A stretch of 6,637 nucleotides of DNA, taken from the NCBI RefSeq assembly GCF_039812505.1, contig NZ_JBDIAQ010000174.1, forward strand, positions 1-6,637, in the 5' to 3' direction. The position numbers and the translations under genes were made by a program. Numbering within the stretch: the stretch's first letter is position 1; each line of letters starts with the position of its first letter. Below are positions 1 to 5,229 of the stretch, piece by piece. This DNA is from Intrasporangium_A sp039812505. Lineage in GTDB: Bacteria > Actinomycetota > Actinomycetes > Actinomycetales > Dermatophilaceae. Below the pieces are notes generated by a model. It made no database searches. It had not been told where the DNA came from and saw nothing but the letters and a program-made list of their open reading frames with translations.

Positions 1-565
1 GCGCGAGCGCGGACAGGGCGTAGCAGCCGAGGTCCATGGTGGCCCCGCCCGCGAGCTCGAACGACCACCGCGGGTCGGTGGGGCCCGGCGGCGGCATACC
101 GAGGAACGCCTCGACGTGCCGGACCTCGCCGACCGCGCCTTGCCCCAGCAGCGACACCACGCGCTGGAACAGCGGGTGGTACGGGTAGTGGAACGCCTCC
201 ATGAACACCCGCCCAGATGCGTGCGCGGCGTCGCGCACCCGGGCCGCCTCGTCGGCGTTGGCGGCCGACGGCTTCTCGGCCAGCACGTGCTTACCGGCCA
301 CGAGTGCTCGCAGGTTCCACGGTGCGTGCAGCCCGTTGGCCAGCGGGTTGTAGACCGCCTCGATCTCCGGGTCGGCCAGCAGGTCGTCGTAGCTCGCATG
401 CACCCGTTCGACGCCGTGCCGCGCGGCGAACGCGGCGGCCCGCTCGGGGTCGCGGGCAGCGACGGCGACGAGGCGGTGCCCCGTCGCCGCGGCGGGCCGC
501 ACGATGCTCAGCTCGGCGATGCGCGCCGCCCCGAGGATGCCGATGCGCAGGGGCTCGTCCGACAT
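1..565 (-). CDS. Gfo/Idh/MocA oxidoreductase B, dihydrodiol dehydrogenase/GFOR-like (C-terminus off window)
   Basis: NAD(P)-dependent cytosolic oxidoreductase; 188 N-terminal residues are in the window and the rest lies beyond the left edge. Seen: a Rossmann start RIGILGAARIAE (residues 7-18), the family EKP motif (97-99, candidate catalytic Lys98), an EAFHYPYHP segment (123-131) and GGATMDLGCY (173-182). Asp178 and Tyr182 occupy the positions that are Asp and His in inositol dehydrogenases. Tyr at this position is known in glucose-fructose oxidoreductase and trans-dihydrodiol dehydrogenase, so this protein belongs with that branch. The start ATG is supported by a strong AAGGAGG 8 nt upstream. 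Only 16 bp separate it from the stop of the upstream isomerase gene, so it is co-transcribed as the third gene of the left arm. The substrate is unknown; an oxidised sugar, aldose or glycoside is likely from context. Confidence 0.88.
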   Translation of the reverse strand, partial: MSDEPLRIGILGAARIAELSIVRPAAATGHRLVAVAARDPERAAAFAARHGVERVHASYDDLLADPEIEAVYNPLANGLHAPWNLRALVAGKHVLAEKPSAANADEAARVRDAAHASGRVFMEAFHYPYHPLFQRVVSLLGQGAVGEVRHVEAFLGMPPPGPTDPRWSFELAGGATMDLGCYALSALA

Positions 566-573
566 CAGGCCGC

Positions 574-580
574 CCTCCTT
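574..580 (-). promoter_or_regulatory. Shine-Dalgarno site of oxidoreductase B
   Basis: On the minus strand this reads AAGGAGG, 8 nt before the ATG at 565 and immediately after the TGA of the upstream isomerase gene. It fixes the start of oxidoreductase B and implies that the two genes share one mRNA. Confidence 0.8.
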
Positions 581-581
581 C

Positions 582-1568
582 TCAGATCGCCTTCTCGGCG
601 TCGATTAGGGTCTGCGCTGCGAAACGCAGGCCCTCGAGCTGGTCGAGCTCCTGGTCCTCGTGCTCGATGTTGACGGGCATGTCCGGGTCGACCCGCTGCA
701 GGGCGCGCAGGAACTCGGTCCAGTATGCGGTGTCGTGGCCGCGTCCGACCGCGACGAAGTCCCACGACGAGCTCGCCGGCCAGCCGCTCAGGCTCGTGCC
801 GCCACCCAGCGGCAGGTAGCCCGGCTCACCCGGGGCGACCCGGGAGAAGCTGTCGTCGATGACGCCGTTGACCTTCGCGGCCTCGTTGATCCGGGTGTCC
901 TTGGCGGCCGCGTTGTAGACCAGCTCGCCGAAGTCGGCGACGGCGAGCACCGGGTCGATGCCCTGCCAGAACAGGTGGCTCGGGTCCATCTCGGCGCCGA
1001 CGTGCGTCGCGTTGATCTCCGCCACGAGCCGGTGCAGGGTGCGCGGGTTGAAGACGATGTTGCCGGGGTGCATCTCGATGGCGATCTTCACGTCCGCGTC
1101 CGCGGCGCGGGCCTGGATGTCCTTCCAGTACGGGACCGCGACGCTCCACTGGTGGTCCTGGATGTCGAGGAACGGGCTCCACCACGGCAGCGGGTTCCAC
1201 ACCGGGACAGAGGTGTTCGGCTCACTGCCGGGCGTGCCGGACATGGTCACGACGCGCTTGACCCCGAGCAGCGCGGCCAGCTCGATCGAGTCGTGCAGGT
1301 CGCGTGAGTGCGGGAAGTCGGCGCGCGGGTGGAGCGGGTTGCCGTTGCAGTTGAGCGCCGTGAGCGTCAGACCCCGCGAGCTGAACTCACCCAGGTACTG
1401 CTGACGGGCGTCCTCGCTCTCGCGGATCTCCTTGACGGGCAAGTGGATCGGGGGCAGGAAGCCGCCGGAGTTGATCTCGACACTGGTCAGGCCGAGACCG
1501 GCGATGAGGTCGAGGGCCTCGCCGAGCGACTTGTCGGCCAGGCAGGCGTTGTAGGCGCCGAGGTACAT
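582..1568 (-). CDS. Sugar phosphate isomerase/epimerase-like TIM-barrel protein (YcjR-like)
   Basis: A 328-residue xylose-isomerase-like TIM-barrel protein, probably a metal-dependent isomerase or epimerase of a keto-sugar. Seen: VEINSGG (30-36) at an early strand, IEMHPGN (164-170) with candidate metal ligand Glu165, EMDPSHLFWQGIDP (193-206) with Asp195 and His198, AAAKD (220-224), GRGHD (275-279) and NIEHED (300-305) with Glu302. DPSHLFWQGIDP, GxGHD and IEHED are typical of the large group annotated sugar phosphate isomerase/epimerase, which includes E. coli YcjR (a 3-keto-glycoside epimerase). One oddity is that the His usual in HxKD, a metal ligand in related epimerases, is Ala221 here. 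The start follows GGAAGGA with 7 nt spacing; in-frame sequence upstream is not protein-like. It lies 116 bp downstream of oxidoreductase A and 16 bp before oxidoreductase B. The exact substrate is not determinable. Confidence 0.88.
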   Translation of the reverse strand: MYLGAYNACLADKSLGEALDLIAGLGLTSVEINSGGFLPPIHLPVKEIRESEDARQQYLGEFSSRGLTLTALNCNGNPLHPRADFPHSRDLHDSIELAALLGVKRVVTMSGTPGSEPNTSVPVWNPLPWWSPFLDIQDHQWSVAVPYWKDIQARAADADVKIAIEMHPGNIVFNPRTLHRLVAEINATHVGAEMDPSHLFWQGIDPVLAVADFGELVYNAAAKDTRINEAAKVNGVIDDSFSRVAPGEPGYLPLGGGTSLSGWPASSSWDFVAVGRGHDTAYWTEFLRALQRVDPDMPVNIEHEDQELDQLEGLRFAAQTLIDAEKAI

Positions 1569-1658
1569 GATCTGGTCCTTCCGGTTGATGCGACGGTATG
1601 CCGCTGAGTGGGGTCGGTGCCGGGTGCGCGCTCCCGCCGCCGGCTGGGTCGGGCCGGC

Positions 1659-1686
1659 CCGGGGCGGCTCGGGTCCGGGGCGGCTC
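1659..1686. repeat. 12-bp direct repeat in the 116-bp gap after oxidoreductase A
   Basis: CCGGGGCGGCTC occurs at 1659-1670 and again at 1675-1686 with a 16-bp period; the second copy reaches into the stop codon of oxidoreductase A. The surrounding gap (1569-1684) also holds a GCCGGC/GCCGGC inverted repeat (1639-1644 and 1653-1658, 8-nt loop) and the palindrome GGGCCGGCCC (1651-1660). A folded mRNA segment between the first two genes of the left arm is possible, but there is no U-tract and base composition alone could give this. No convincing promoter is seen in the gap. Confidence 0.5.
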
Positions 1687-2902
1687 AGGCGCGGGCGGTC
1701 GCCTCGACCGGGCGGCCTGCGGTCGACACGTCGACGGCGGCACCGCCGGCGGCGGCCGAGCGCGTCACCGCGTCGAGGATGGTCAGGTCGCGGACCCCGT
1801 CGACGAAGCCGGCGGGCGCGGGCAGACCACCCTGGATGCCGGCGACGGCCTCGAGGAAGGCCCGGGCCTGGTAGCCGAACAGGTCGCCGACGCCGAACGC
1901 CGTGCCGGGGAAGTCCATCGGGACCCCGTTGCGGATGTACGGGTGGGCCGGCCCGACCAGGACCGTGCGGTAGCCGTCGTCGCCGTCGCCGCGGAGCCGG
2001 TCGATGACCTCGAACTCGGACATCCGGTCCATGTTCCAGCGAGCCGCGCCGTGCTCGGCGAACACCTCGAACCCGAGGGAGTTGGCGTGGCCGGGGGCGA
2101 TCCGGGAGATCGAGAAGGTGCCGGCGGCACCCGAGGCGAAGTGCCCGGTGAAGGTGGCCACGTCGTCGTTCTCCACCGGCTCGCGCTGGTCGCTGAGGGC
2201 CGCCTTGGCGTGGCCGTAGGTCTGCCCGAGCGGCAGGGCGCGCTCGGTGACCTTGGTCGTGAAGGTGCCCCCGCTGACCTGCACGAGCGGTCCGCAGACG
2301 AACTCGGCGAGGTCGACCAGGTGGCTGCCGATGTCGCCGAGCGCACCGGTCCCCGGGCCGCCCTTGAACCGCCACGACATGGGCACCTCGGCGCTGCGCG
2401 CGTAGTCGCACCAGTAGTGACCGTTGAAGTGGGACACCTCGCCGAGCTCGGCCTGCAGCAGCGCGCGGATGTGGGCGACGGCGGGCTGGCGCCGGTACAC
2501 GAACCCCGTGGCGGCGACGAGGTCCGGGTGAGCCTGCGCTGCCGCCACCATCGCGGTGGCGTCCGCAAGGCTCGGAGCCAGCGGCTTCTCGCAGAGCACG
2601 TGCTTGCCCGCGGCCAGCAGCGCCTCGGCGATCTCGCGGTGCAGCTGGTTCGCGACGACGATGCTCACGGCGTCGACCCGGTCGTCCTCGAGCAGCACGC
2701 GCCAGTCGGTGCCGTGCTCCTCGTAGAGGTAGCGGGTGGCAGCGTCCTGCGCCACGGCCGCGTTCGCGTCGATCACCGAGACGTACCGCACCGGCGGCAG
2801 CGGAGGGTCGAACAGGGTCGGAGCCATCCGGTAGCCCGCGCAGTGGGCGCGGCCGGCCATGCCGGCTCCGATGACGGCCACACCGATGGGCGCACTGGTC
2901 AT
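1685..2902 (-). CDS. Gfo/Idh/MocA oxidoreductase A, sugar/glycoside dehydrogenase type
   Basis: A 405-residue cytosolic NAD(P)-dependent oxidoreductase, somewhat longer than the 340-350 residues usual in the family. Seen: Rossmann fold VAVIGAGMAGRAH (8-20), CEKPLAPS (104-111) with candidate catalytic Lys106, and GALGDIGSHLVDLAEF (186-201) giving the canonical Asp190 and His194 pair. The GHANSLGFEVF segment (271-281) sits in the C-terminal beta-sheet domain. The insertion with APTLFDPP (27-34) after the first helix is typical of sugar-oxidising members adjacent to sugar isomerases. Family knowledge: such enzymes oxidise a ring hydroxyl of a sugar, glycoside or cyclitol to a ketone using NAD(P)+. 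The start is set by AGAGAGG (2909-2915 on the opposite sense) 6 nt upstream of ATG. It is the promoter-proximal gene of the left arm, divergent from lacI-1, with a palindromic operator between them. The substrate is unknown; myo-inositol, glucoside or levoglucosan-type oxidation are all possible. Confidence 0.92.
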   Translation of the reverse strand: MTSAPIGVAVIGAGMAGRAHCAGYRMAPTLFDPPLPPVRYVSVIDANAAVAQDAATRYLYEEHGTDWRVLLEDDRVDAVSIVVANQLHREIAEALLAAGKHVLCEKPLAPSLADATAMVAAAQAHPDLVAATGFVYRRQPAVAHIRALLQAELGEVSHFNGHYWCDYARSAEVPMSWRFKGGPGTGALGDIGSHLVDLAEFVCGPLVQVSGGTFTTKVTERALPLGQTYGHAKAALSDQREPVENDDVATFTGHFASGAAGTFSISRIAPGHANSLGFEVFAEHGAARWNMDRMSEFEVIDRLRGDGDDGYRTVLVGPAHPYIRNGVPMDFPGTAFGVGDLFGYQARAFLEAVAGIQGGLPAPAGFVDGVRDLTILDAVTRSAAAGGAAVDVSTAGRPVEATARA

Positions 2903-2938
2903 TGCGTACCTCTCTGGGTCTGTCTGGTGGGGTATCCT

Positions 2939-2952
2939 TTAAAGCGCTTTAA
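2939..2952. promoter_or_regulatory. Perfect 14-bp palindromic LacI-family operator (left divergent region)
   Basis: TTAAAGCGCTTTAA is a perfect even-length palindrome with the central CpG typical of LacI/GalR-family operators. It lies 36 bp upstream of the oxidoreductase A start and a few bases downstream of its probable -10 box, so a bound repressor would block initiation. The likely binder is the adjacent LacI-1. Its AT-rich outer bases stand out sharply from the GC-rich surroundings. Confidence 0.8.
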
Positions 2953-2955
2953 GAA

Positions 2956-2985
2956 AGTGTGCCGCCATCGCCCGGCGGCTGTCAA
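2956..2985 (-). promoter_or_regulatory. Probable promoter of the left arm
   Basis: On the minus strand a perfect TTGACA (2980-2985) is followed after 18 bp by CACACT (2956-2961), a weak -10 match. Transcription would start inside the 14-bp operator at 2939-2952, an arrangement expected for repression. The -35 is convincing and the -10 less so. Confidence 0.5.
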
Positions 2986-2989
2986 CAAC

Positions 2990-3001
2990 TTGTCCTGACA
3001 A
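2990..3001. promoter_or_regulatory. Short inverted repeat TTGTC-CT-GACAA upstream of lacI-1
   Basis: Two 5-bp arms, TTGTC and GACAA, are separated by CT. The site lies just beyond the -35 of the left-arm promoter and upstream of lacI-1. It lacks the CpG-centred LacI-type core, so it could be a site for a different regulator or part of a lacI-1 promoter. No clear -10 for lacI-1 was found. Confidence 0.3.
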
Positions 3002-3012
3002 ACTGGAGCGCT
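3001..3012 (+). promoter_or_regulatory. Operator half-site shared with the right divergent region
   Basis: AACTGGAGCGCT here is identical to the minus-strand sequence of 5129-5140, where it forms one half of a near-palindromic operator upstream of lacI-2. Here only the AGCGCT core is symmetric; the right half is degenerate. It lies 10 bp upstream of the lacI-1 ribosome binding site. It may let LacI-2 influence lacI-1 expression; this is inference. Confidence 0.45.
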
Positions 3013-3030
3013 GATCCGCGAAGGAGCCGT

Positions 3031-4062
3031 ATGCCGCCCTCCCGCCCCTCGCGACCGCGCCTGGCGGACGTCGCCGCGCGGGCCGGGGTGTCGACCGCGA
3101 CGGCGTCGCTGGTGCTGCGCGGCCGACCCGGCCCGGGCGACCGGGCCCGAGAGGTGGTCCTGGCGGCTGCTCAGGCGCTGGGCTACCGCGCCGACCGGAC
3201 CGCCAGCCTGCTCGCCCGTCGCCGCACCCAGCTGCTCGGGGTCTCGATGGACATCCGCAGCCCGTTCCACGCCGAGCTCGTCGAGGAGATCCATGCAGCC
3301 GCAGACTTGCTGGGCTACGAGGTCGTGGTCAGCCCCCTGACCCGGACCCACGACGAGCGCCGGGTGGTCGAGGCGCTGCTCGACTCGCGCTGCGAGGCGC
3401 TGGTCCTGCTGGCGCCCGGCCTGTCGCCGGCACGGCTGTCCGACCTGGCCCGCGACCGGCCCGTCGTCGCCCTGGGCCGGCGGGTGTCGGCCGGTGGGGT
3501 CGACGTGGTGCGGGCCGCGGACGACCAGGGCGTCGCGCTCGCGGTCGCGCACCTGACCGCGCTGGGGCACCGGGACGTCGTCTTCGTCGACGGCCCGAGC
3601 GGGACGATCTCGACCCTGCGCCGAGCGGGCTACCGCCGGGCCATGCGCCGGCTGGTCGGACCGGACGCCGTGGCGATCGTGCCGGGCGGCGCCACCGAGG
3701 ACGACGGCGTCGCCGCGGTCCGCCGGCTGCGGGACCGACCCGTGTCGGCCGTGGTCGCCTTCAACGACCGCTGTGCGCTGGGGCTGCTCGACGGGCTGCG
3801 CCGCGACGGCCGGTCGGTGCCCGGGGACCTCTCGCTGGTCGGGTACGACGACAGCCCGCTGGCCCGGCTCGGAACCGTCGCGCTCACCTCGGTCAGCCAG
3901 GTGCCGGGCGAGCTGGCGACGACGGCGGTGCGGTGCGCGGTCGAGCGGCTGGAGGGGCCGCGCAGCGACGACGTCGAGGTCGTGCTCGATCCGGTCCTGA
4001 TCGTGCGTGCCACCACGGGTCCGCCGGCATCGCGACCGCACGACGCCATGTCGTCTCGCTGA
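3031..4062 (+). CDS. LacI-family transcriptional repressor 1
   Basis: A 343-residue DNA-binding regulator. Seen: an N-terminal helix-turn-helix RLADVAARAGVSTATASLVL (10-29), hinge segment with GYRADRTASLL (51-61), then the periplasmic-binding-protein-like effector domain starting at LLGVSMD (68-74). That domain carries AFNDRCALG (243-251) and GYDDSPLA (271-278), whose Asn/Asp residues lie at typical effector-pocket positions. Thr22 and Ala23 are the first residues of the recognition helix, equivalent to Tyr17/Gln18 of E. coli LacI. The start at 3031 is chosen because AAGGAG lies 4 nt upstream and it gives a normal N-terminus; a GTG at 2959 would add 24 residues unlike the family and extend into the regulatory region. 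It is divergent from oxidoreductase A and most likely represses the left arm through the palindrome at 2939-2952, released by a sugar-type effector. Confidence 0.93.
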   Translation: MPPSRPSRPRLADVAARAGVSTATASLVLRGRPGPGDRAREVVLAAAQALGYRADRTASLLARRRTQLLGVSMDIRSPFHAELVEEIHAAADLLGYEVVVSPLTRTHDERRVVEALLDSRCEALVLLAPGLSPARLSDLARDRPVVALGRRVSAGGVDVVRAADDQGVALAVAHLTALGHRDVVFVDGPSGTISTLRRAGYRRAMRRLVGPDAVAIVPGGATEDDGVAAVRRLRDRPVSAVVAFNDRCALGLLDGLRRDGRSVPGDLSLVGYDDSPLARLGTVALTSVSQVPGELATTAVRCAVERLEGPRSDDVEVVLDPVLIVRATTGPPASRPHDAMSSR

Positions 4063-4106
4063 CGTGGTCGTCAGGGTCCTCGTCGCTGATGCGCCCGGCC
4101 GCCGGG
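4059..4106. terminator. Two small hairpins between convergent lacI genes
   Basis: CTGACG-TGGT-CGTCAG (4059-4074) spans the lacI-1 stop codon, and CCCGG-CCG-CCGGG (4094-4106) abuts the lacI-2 stop codon. The 44-bp convergent gap is where a bidirectional terminator would be expected. Neither hairpin has a U-tract, and both stems are short (6 and 5 bp), so this is tentative. Terminators lacking U-tracts have been proposed in actinobacteria. Confidence 0.35.
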
Positions 4107-5111
4107 TCAACCACCTGGCGACGCCGTCGAGGTCCGCACCACCAGGGTGGGCGCGACTACGACGTCGCCCGGGTCGACCTCGCCGGTGTCGAGCCGCGCG
4201 GCCAGTCGCTGCACGGCCGCGGCGCCCAGCTGCCGGGCCTCCTGCCGGACGGTCGTCAGCCCGACGTGGGCGTAGCCGGCCTGCCGGATGTCGTCGAACC
4301 CGACGACGGACACGTCCCGGGGGACACGTAGCCCGGCCTGCCGCACCACGTCGATGAAACCGAGCGCGCACCGGTCGTTGAACGCGGCGACCGCGCTGGG
4401 CCGTGGGTTGGCCAGGTCGAGGTAGGCCGTCGCCGCCCGCGCCCCGTCCTCCTCGGTCAGCCCGCCGGGGACCAGCACCTGGTCCCGTCCGGGCAGCAGC
4501 CGCCGGGCCGCAGCCCTGAACCCACGCCTGCGCGCCGCCGCGCCGGCGGCTCGTCCGCCGTCGAGCAGAGCCAGGCGGTCGTGGCCGAGACCGGCGAGGT
4601 GCTCGACGACCTGGCGCATTCCAGCCGCGTCGTCGGTGCGCACGACCTCCACTCCAGGCGCTCGCACCGCACGCAGCAGGCTGACCACCGGCACCTGTGC
4701 GGCGAGCGCGGCGAGCCGGGCCCGGGGCAGGTCGGTGCCGATCAGCAGCAGCCCCTCGCACCGCTCGGCGAGCAGGGTCTCCACGGCGATACCCTCGGCG
4801 CGCTCCCGGGTCACGCCGCTCAGCACCAGCTCGTAGCCGGCGGACTCCGTCTCCACGTAGAGGGACTCGAGCAGGTCACCGTGGAACGCGTGGCCCACGG
4901 CGAAGACGACGCCCAGGGTCCGGGTCCGCGTCCGGCCGAGGCGGCTGGCCCGGGTGTCGGGCCGGTAGTCCAGCTCGCGGGCCGCGGCGAGGACGCGCTC
5001 GCGGGTCGGCCCGGAGGCACCCGGCGCACCCCGGAAGACGATCGACACCAGGGCGCGGGAGACGCCGGCGCGCGCGGCGACGTGCTCCATCGTGACCCGG
5101 CTCGGCGGCAT
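4107..5111 (-). CDS. LacI-family transcriptional repressor 2
   Basis: A 334-residue DNA-binding regulator. Seen: helix-turn-helix VTMEHVAARAGVSRALVSIV (6-25), hinge segment with DYRPDTRASRL (48-58), effector domain starting TLGVVFAVG (65-73), AFNDRCALG (243-251) and GFDDIRQAG (271-279). It is clearly paralogous to LacI-1: both begin MPPSR, share AFNDRCALG at the same residue numbers and a PGGxTExDG segment (218-226 in LacI-1, 216-224 in LacI-2). The recognition helix begins Arg19-Ala20 rather than Thr-Ala. The start at 5111 is preferred over in-frame extension to 5285, which would cross the operators and the opposite gene. No Shine-Dalgarno precedes it, but a TACAGT box ends 6 nt upstream, suggesting leaderless translation. 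Met8 (5090) is an alternative start. It likely represses the divergent right arm and itself. Confidence 0.93.
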   Translation of the reverse strand: MPPSRVTMEHVAARAGVSRALVSIVFRGAPGASGPTRERVLAAARELDYRPDTRASRLGRTRTRTLGVVFAVGHAFHGDLLESLYVETESAGYELVLSGVTRERAEGIAVETLLAERCEGLLLIGTDLPRARLAALAAQVPVVSLLRAVRAPGVEVVRTDDAAGMRQVVEHLAGLGHDRLALLDGGRAAGAAARRRGFRAAARRLLPGRDQVLVPGGLTEEDGARAATAYLDLANPRPSAVAAFNDRCALGFIDVVRQAGLRVPRDVSVVGFDDIRQAGYAHVGLTTVRQEARQLGAAAVQRLAARLDTGEVDPGDVVVAPTLVVRTSTASPGG

Positions 5112-5117
5112 ACGACA

Positions 5118-5123
5118 ACTGTA
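5118..5123 (-). promoter_or_regulatory. Probable -10 box of a leaderless lacI-2 promoter
   Basis: Minus strand TACAGT, fitting TAnnnT, ends 6 nt before the ATG at 5111, so transcription would start at or next to the start codon. No ribosome binding site is present. No good -35 is seen 17-18 bp upstream. The operator at 5125-5138 lies directly upstream in the spacer, so autorepression is expected. Confidence 0.5.
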
Positions 5124-5124
5124 G

Positions 5125-5138
5125 CTAGAGCGCTCCAG
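5125..5138. promoter_or_regulatory. Near-palindromic LacI-type operator upstream of lacI-2
   Basis: CTAGAGCGCTCCAG is palindromic except for one base pair (5127/5136). It differs from the perfect operator at 5197-5210 by a single base and is centred 72 bp from it. It sits in the lacI-2 promoter spacer. Confidence 0.72.
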
Positions 5139-5147
5139 TTCCTCGCG

Positions 5148-5161
5148 CTGGAGCGCTTGAC
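5148..5161. promoter_or_regulatory. Third, weaker AGCGCT-centred site
   Basis: CTGGAGCGCTTGAC has a good left half, matching CTGGAGCGCT at 3003-3012 and on the minus strand at 5129-5138, but a degenerate right half. It overlaps the probable -35 of the right-arm promoter and is centred 23 bp from the operator at 5125-5138. Confidence 0.5.
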
Positions 5162-5186
5162 GCGGCCCCGCCCGACCCGCTTCACT
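5157..5186 (+). promoter_or_regulatory. Probable promoter of the right arm
   Basis: TTGACG (5157-5162) is followed after 18 bp by TTCACT (5181-5186). Transcription would start about 5193-5196, immediately before the perfect operator at 5197-5210. The -35 is good and the -10 poor. The order promoter, operator, start codon mirrors the left divergent region. Confidence 0.45.
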
Positions 5187-5196
5187 GGAGACACGA

Positions 5197-5210
5197 CTAG
5201 AGCGCTCTAG
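5197..5210. promoter_or_regulatory. Perfect 14-bp LacI-family operator (right divergent region)
   Basis: CTAGAGCGCTCTAG is a perfect palindrome with a central CpG, 19 bp upstream of the oxidoreductase C start and just upstream of its ribosome binding site. The GAGCGCTC core resembles known actinobacterial LacI-family operators such as the CebR box TGGGAGCGCTCCCA. The likely binder is LacI-2. Confidence 0.82.
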
Positions 5211-5229
5211 AACACCGACGAGGAGCACC

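Noticed and set aside
116..819. Plus-strand frames over oxidoreductase B and the end of the isomerase
   Set aside because: They are antisense shadows with Arg/Pro-rich composition and no domain.
1651..1660. GGGCCGGCCC palindrome as a rho-independent terminator
   Set aside because: Palindromes of this kind arise easily at this base composition; there is no U-tract, and the downstream isomerase has no evident promoter of its own.
582..2411. Long form (609 residues) of the isomerase frame
   Set aside because: Residues before the Met at 1568 are Arg-rich shadow sequence overlapping oxidoreductase A; the Shine-Dalgarno and family N-terminus point to 1568.
1598..2998. 466-residue plus-strand reading frame antisense to oxidoreductase A
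   Set aside because: It is a shadow of high-GC coding: low-complexity Arg/Gly/Val/Asp composition, no recognisable domain, and it covers a clear Gfo/Idh/MocA gene and the divergent promoter.
2959..3030. GTG start extending LacI-1 by 24 residues
   Set aside because: The added residues are unlike LacI N-termini, the region holds regulatory sites, and AAGGAG supports the ATG at 3031.
2899..4761. 620-residue minus-strand reading frame across both lacI genes
   Set aside because: Composition is Arg/Ala/Gly-rich with no family motif, and it overlaps two convincing LacI genes in other frames.
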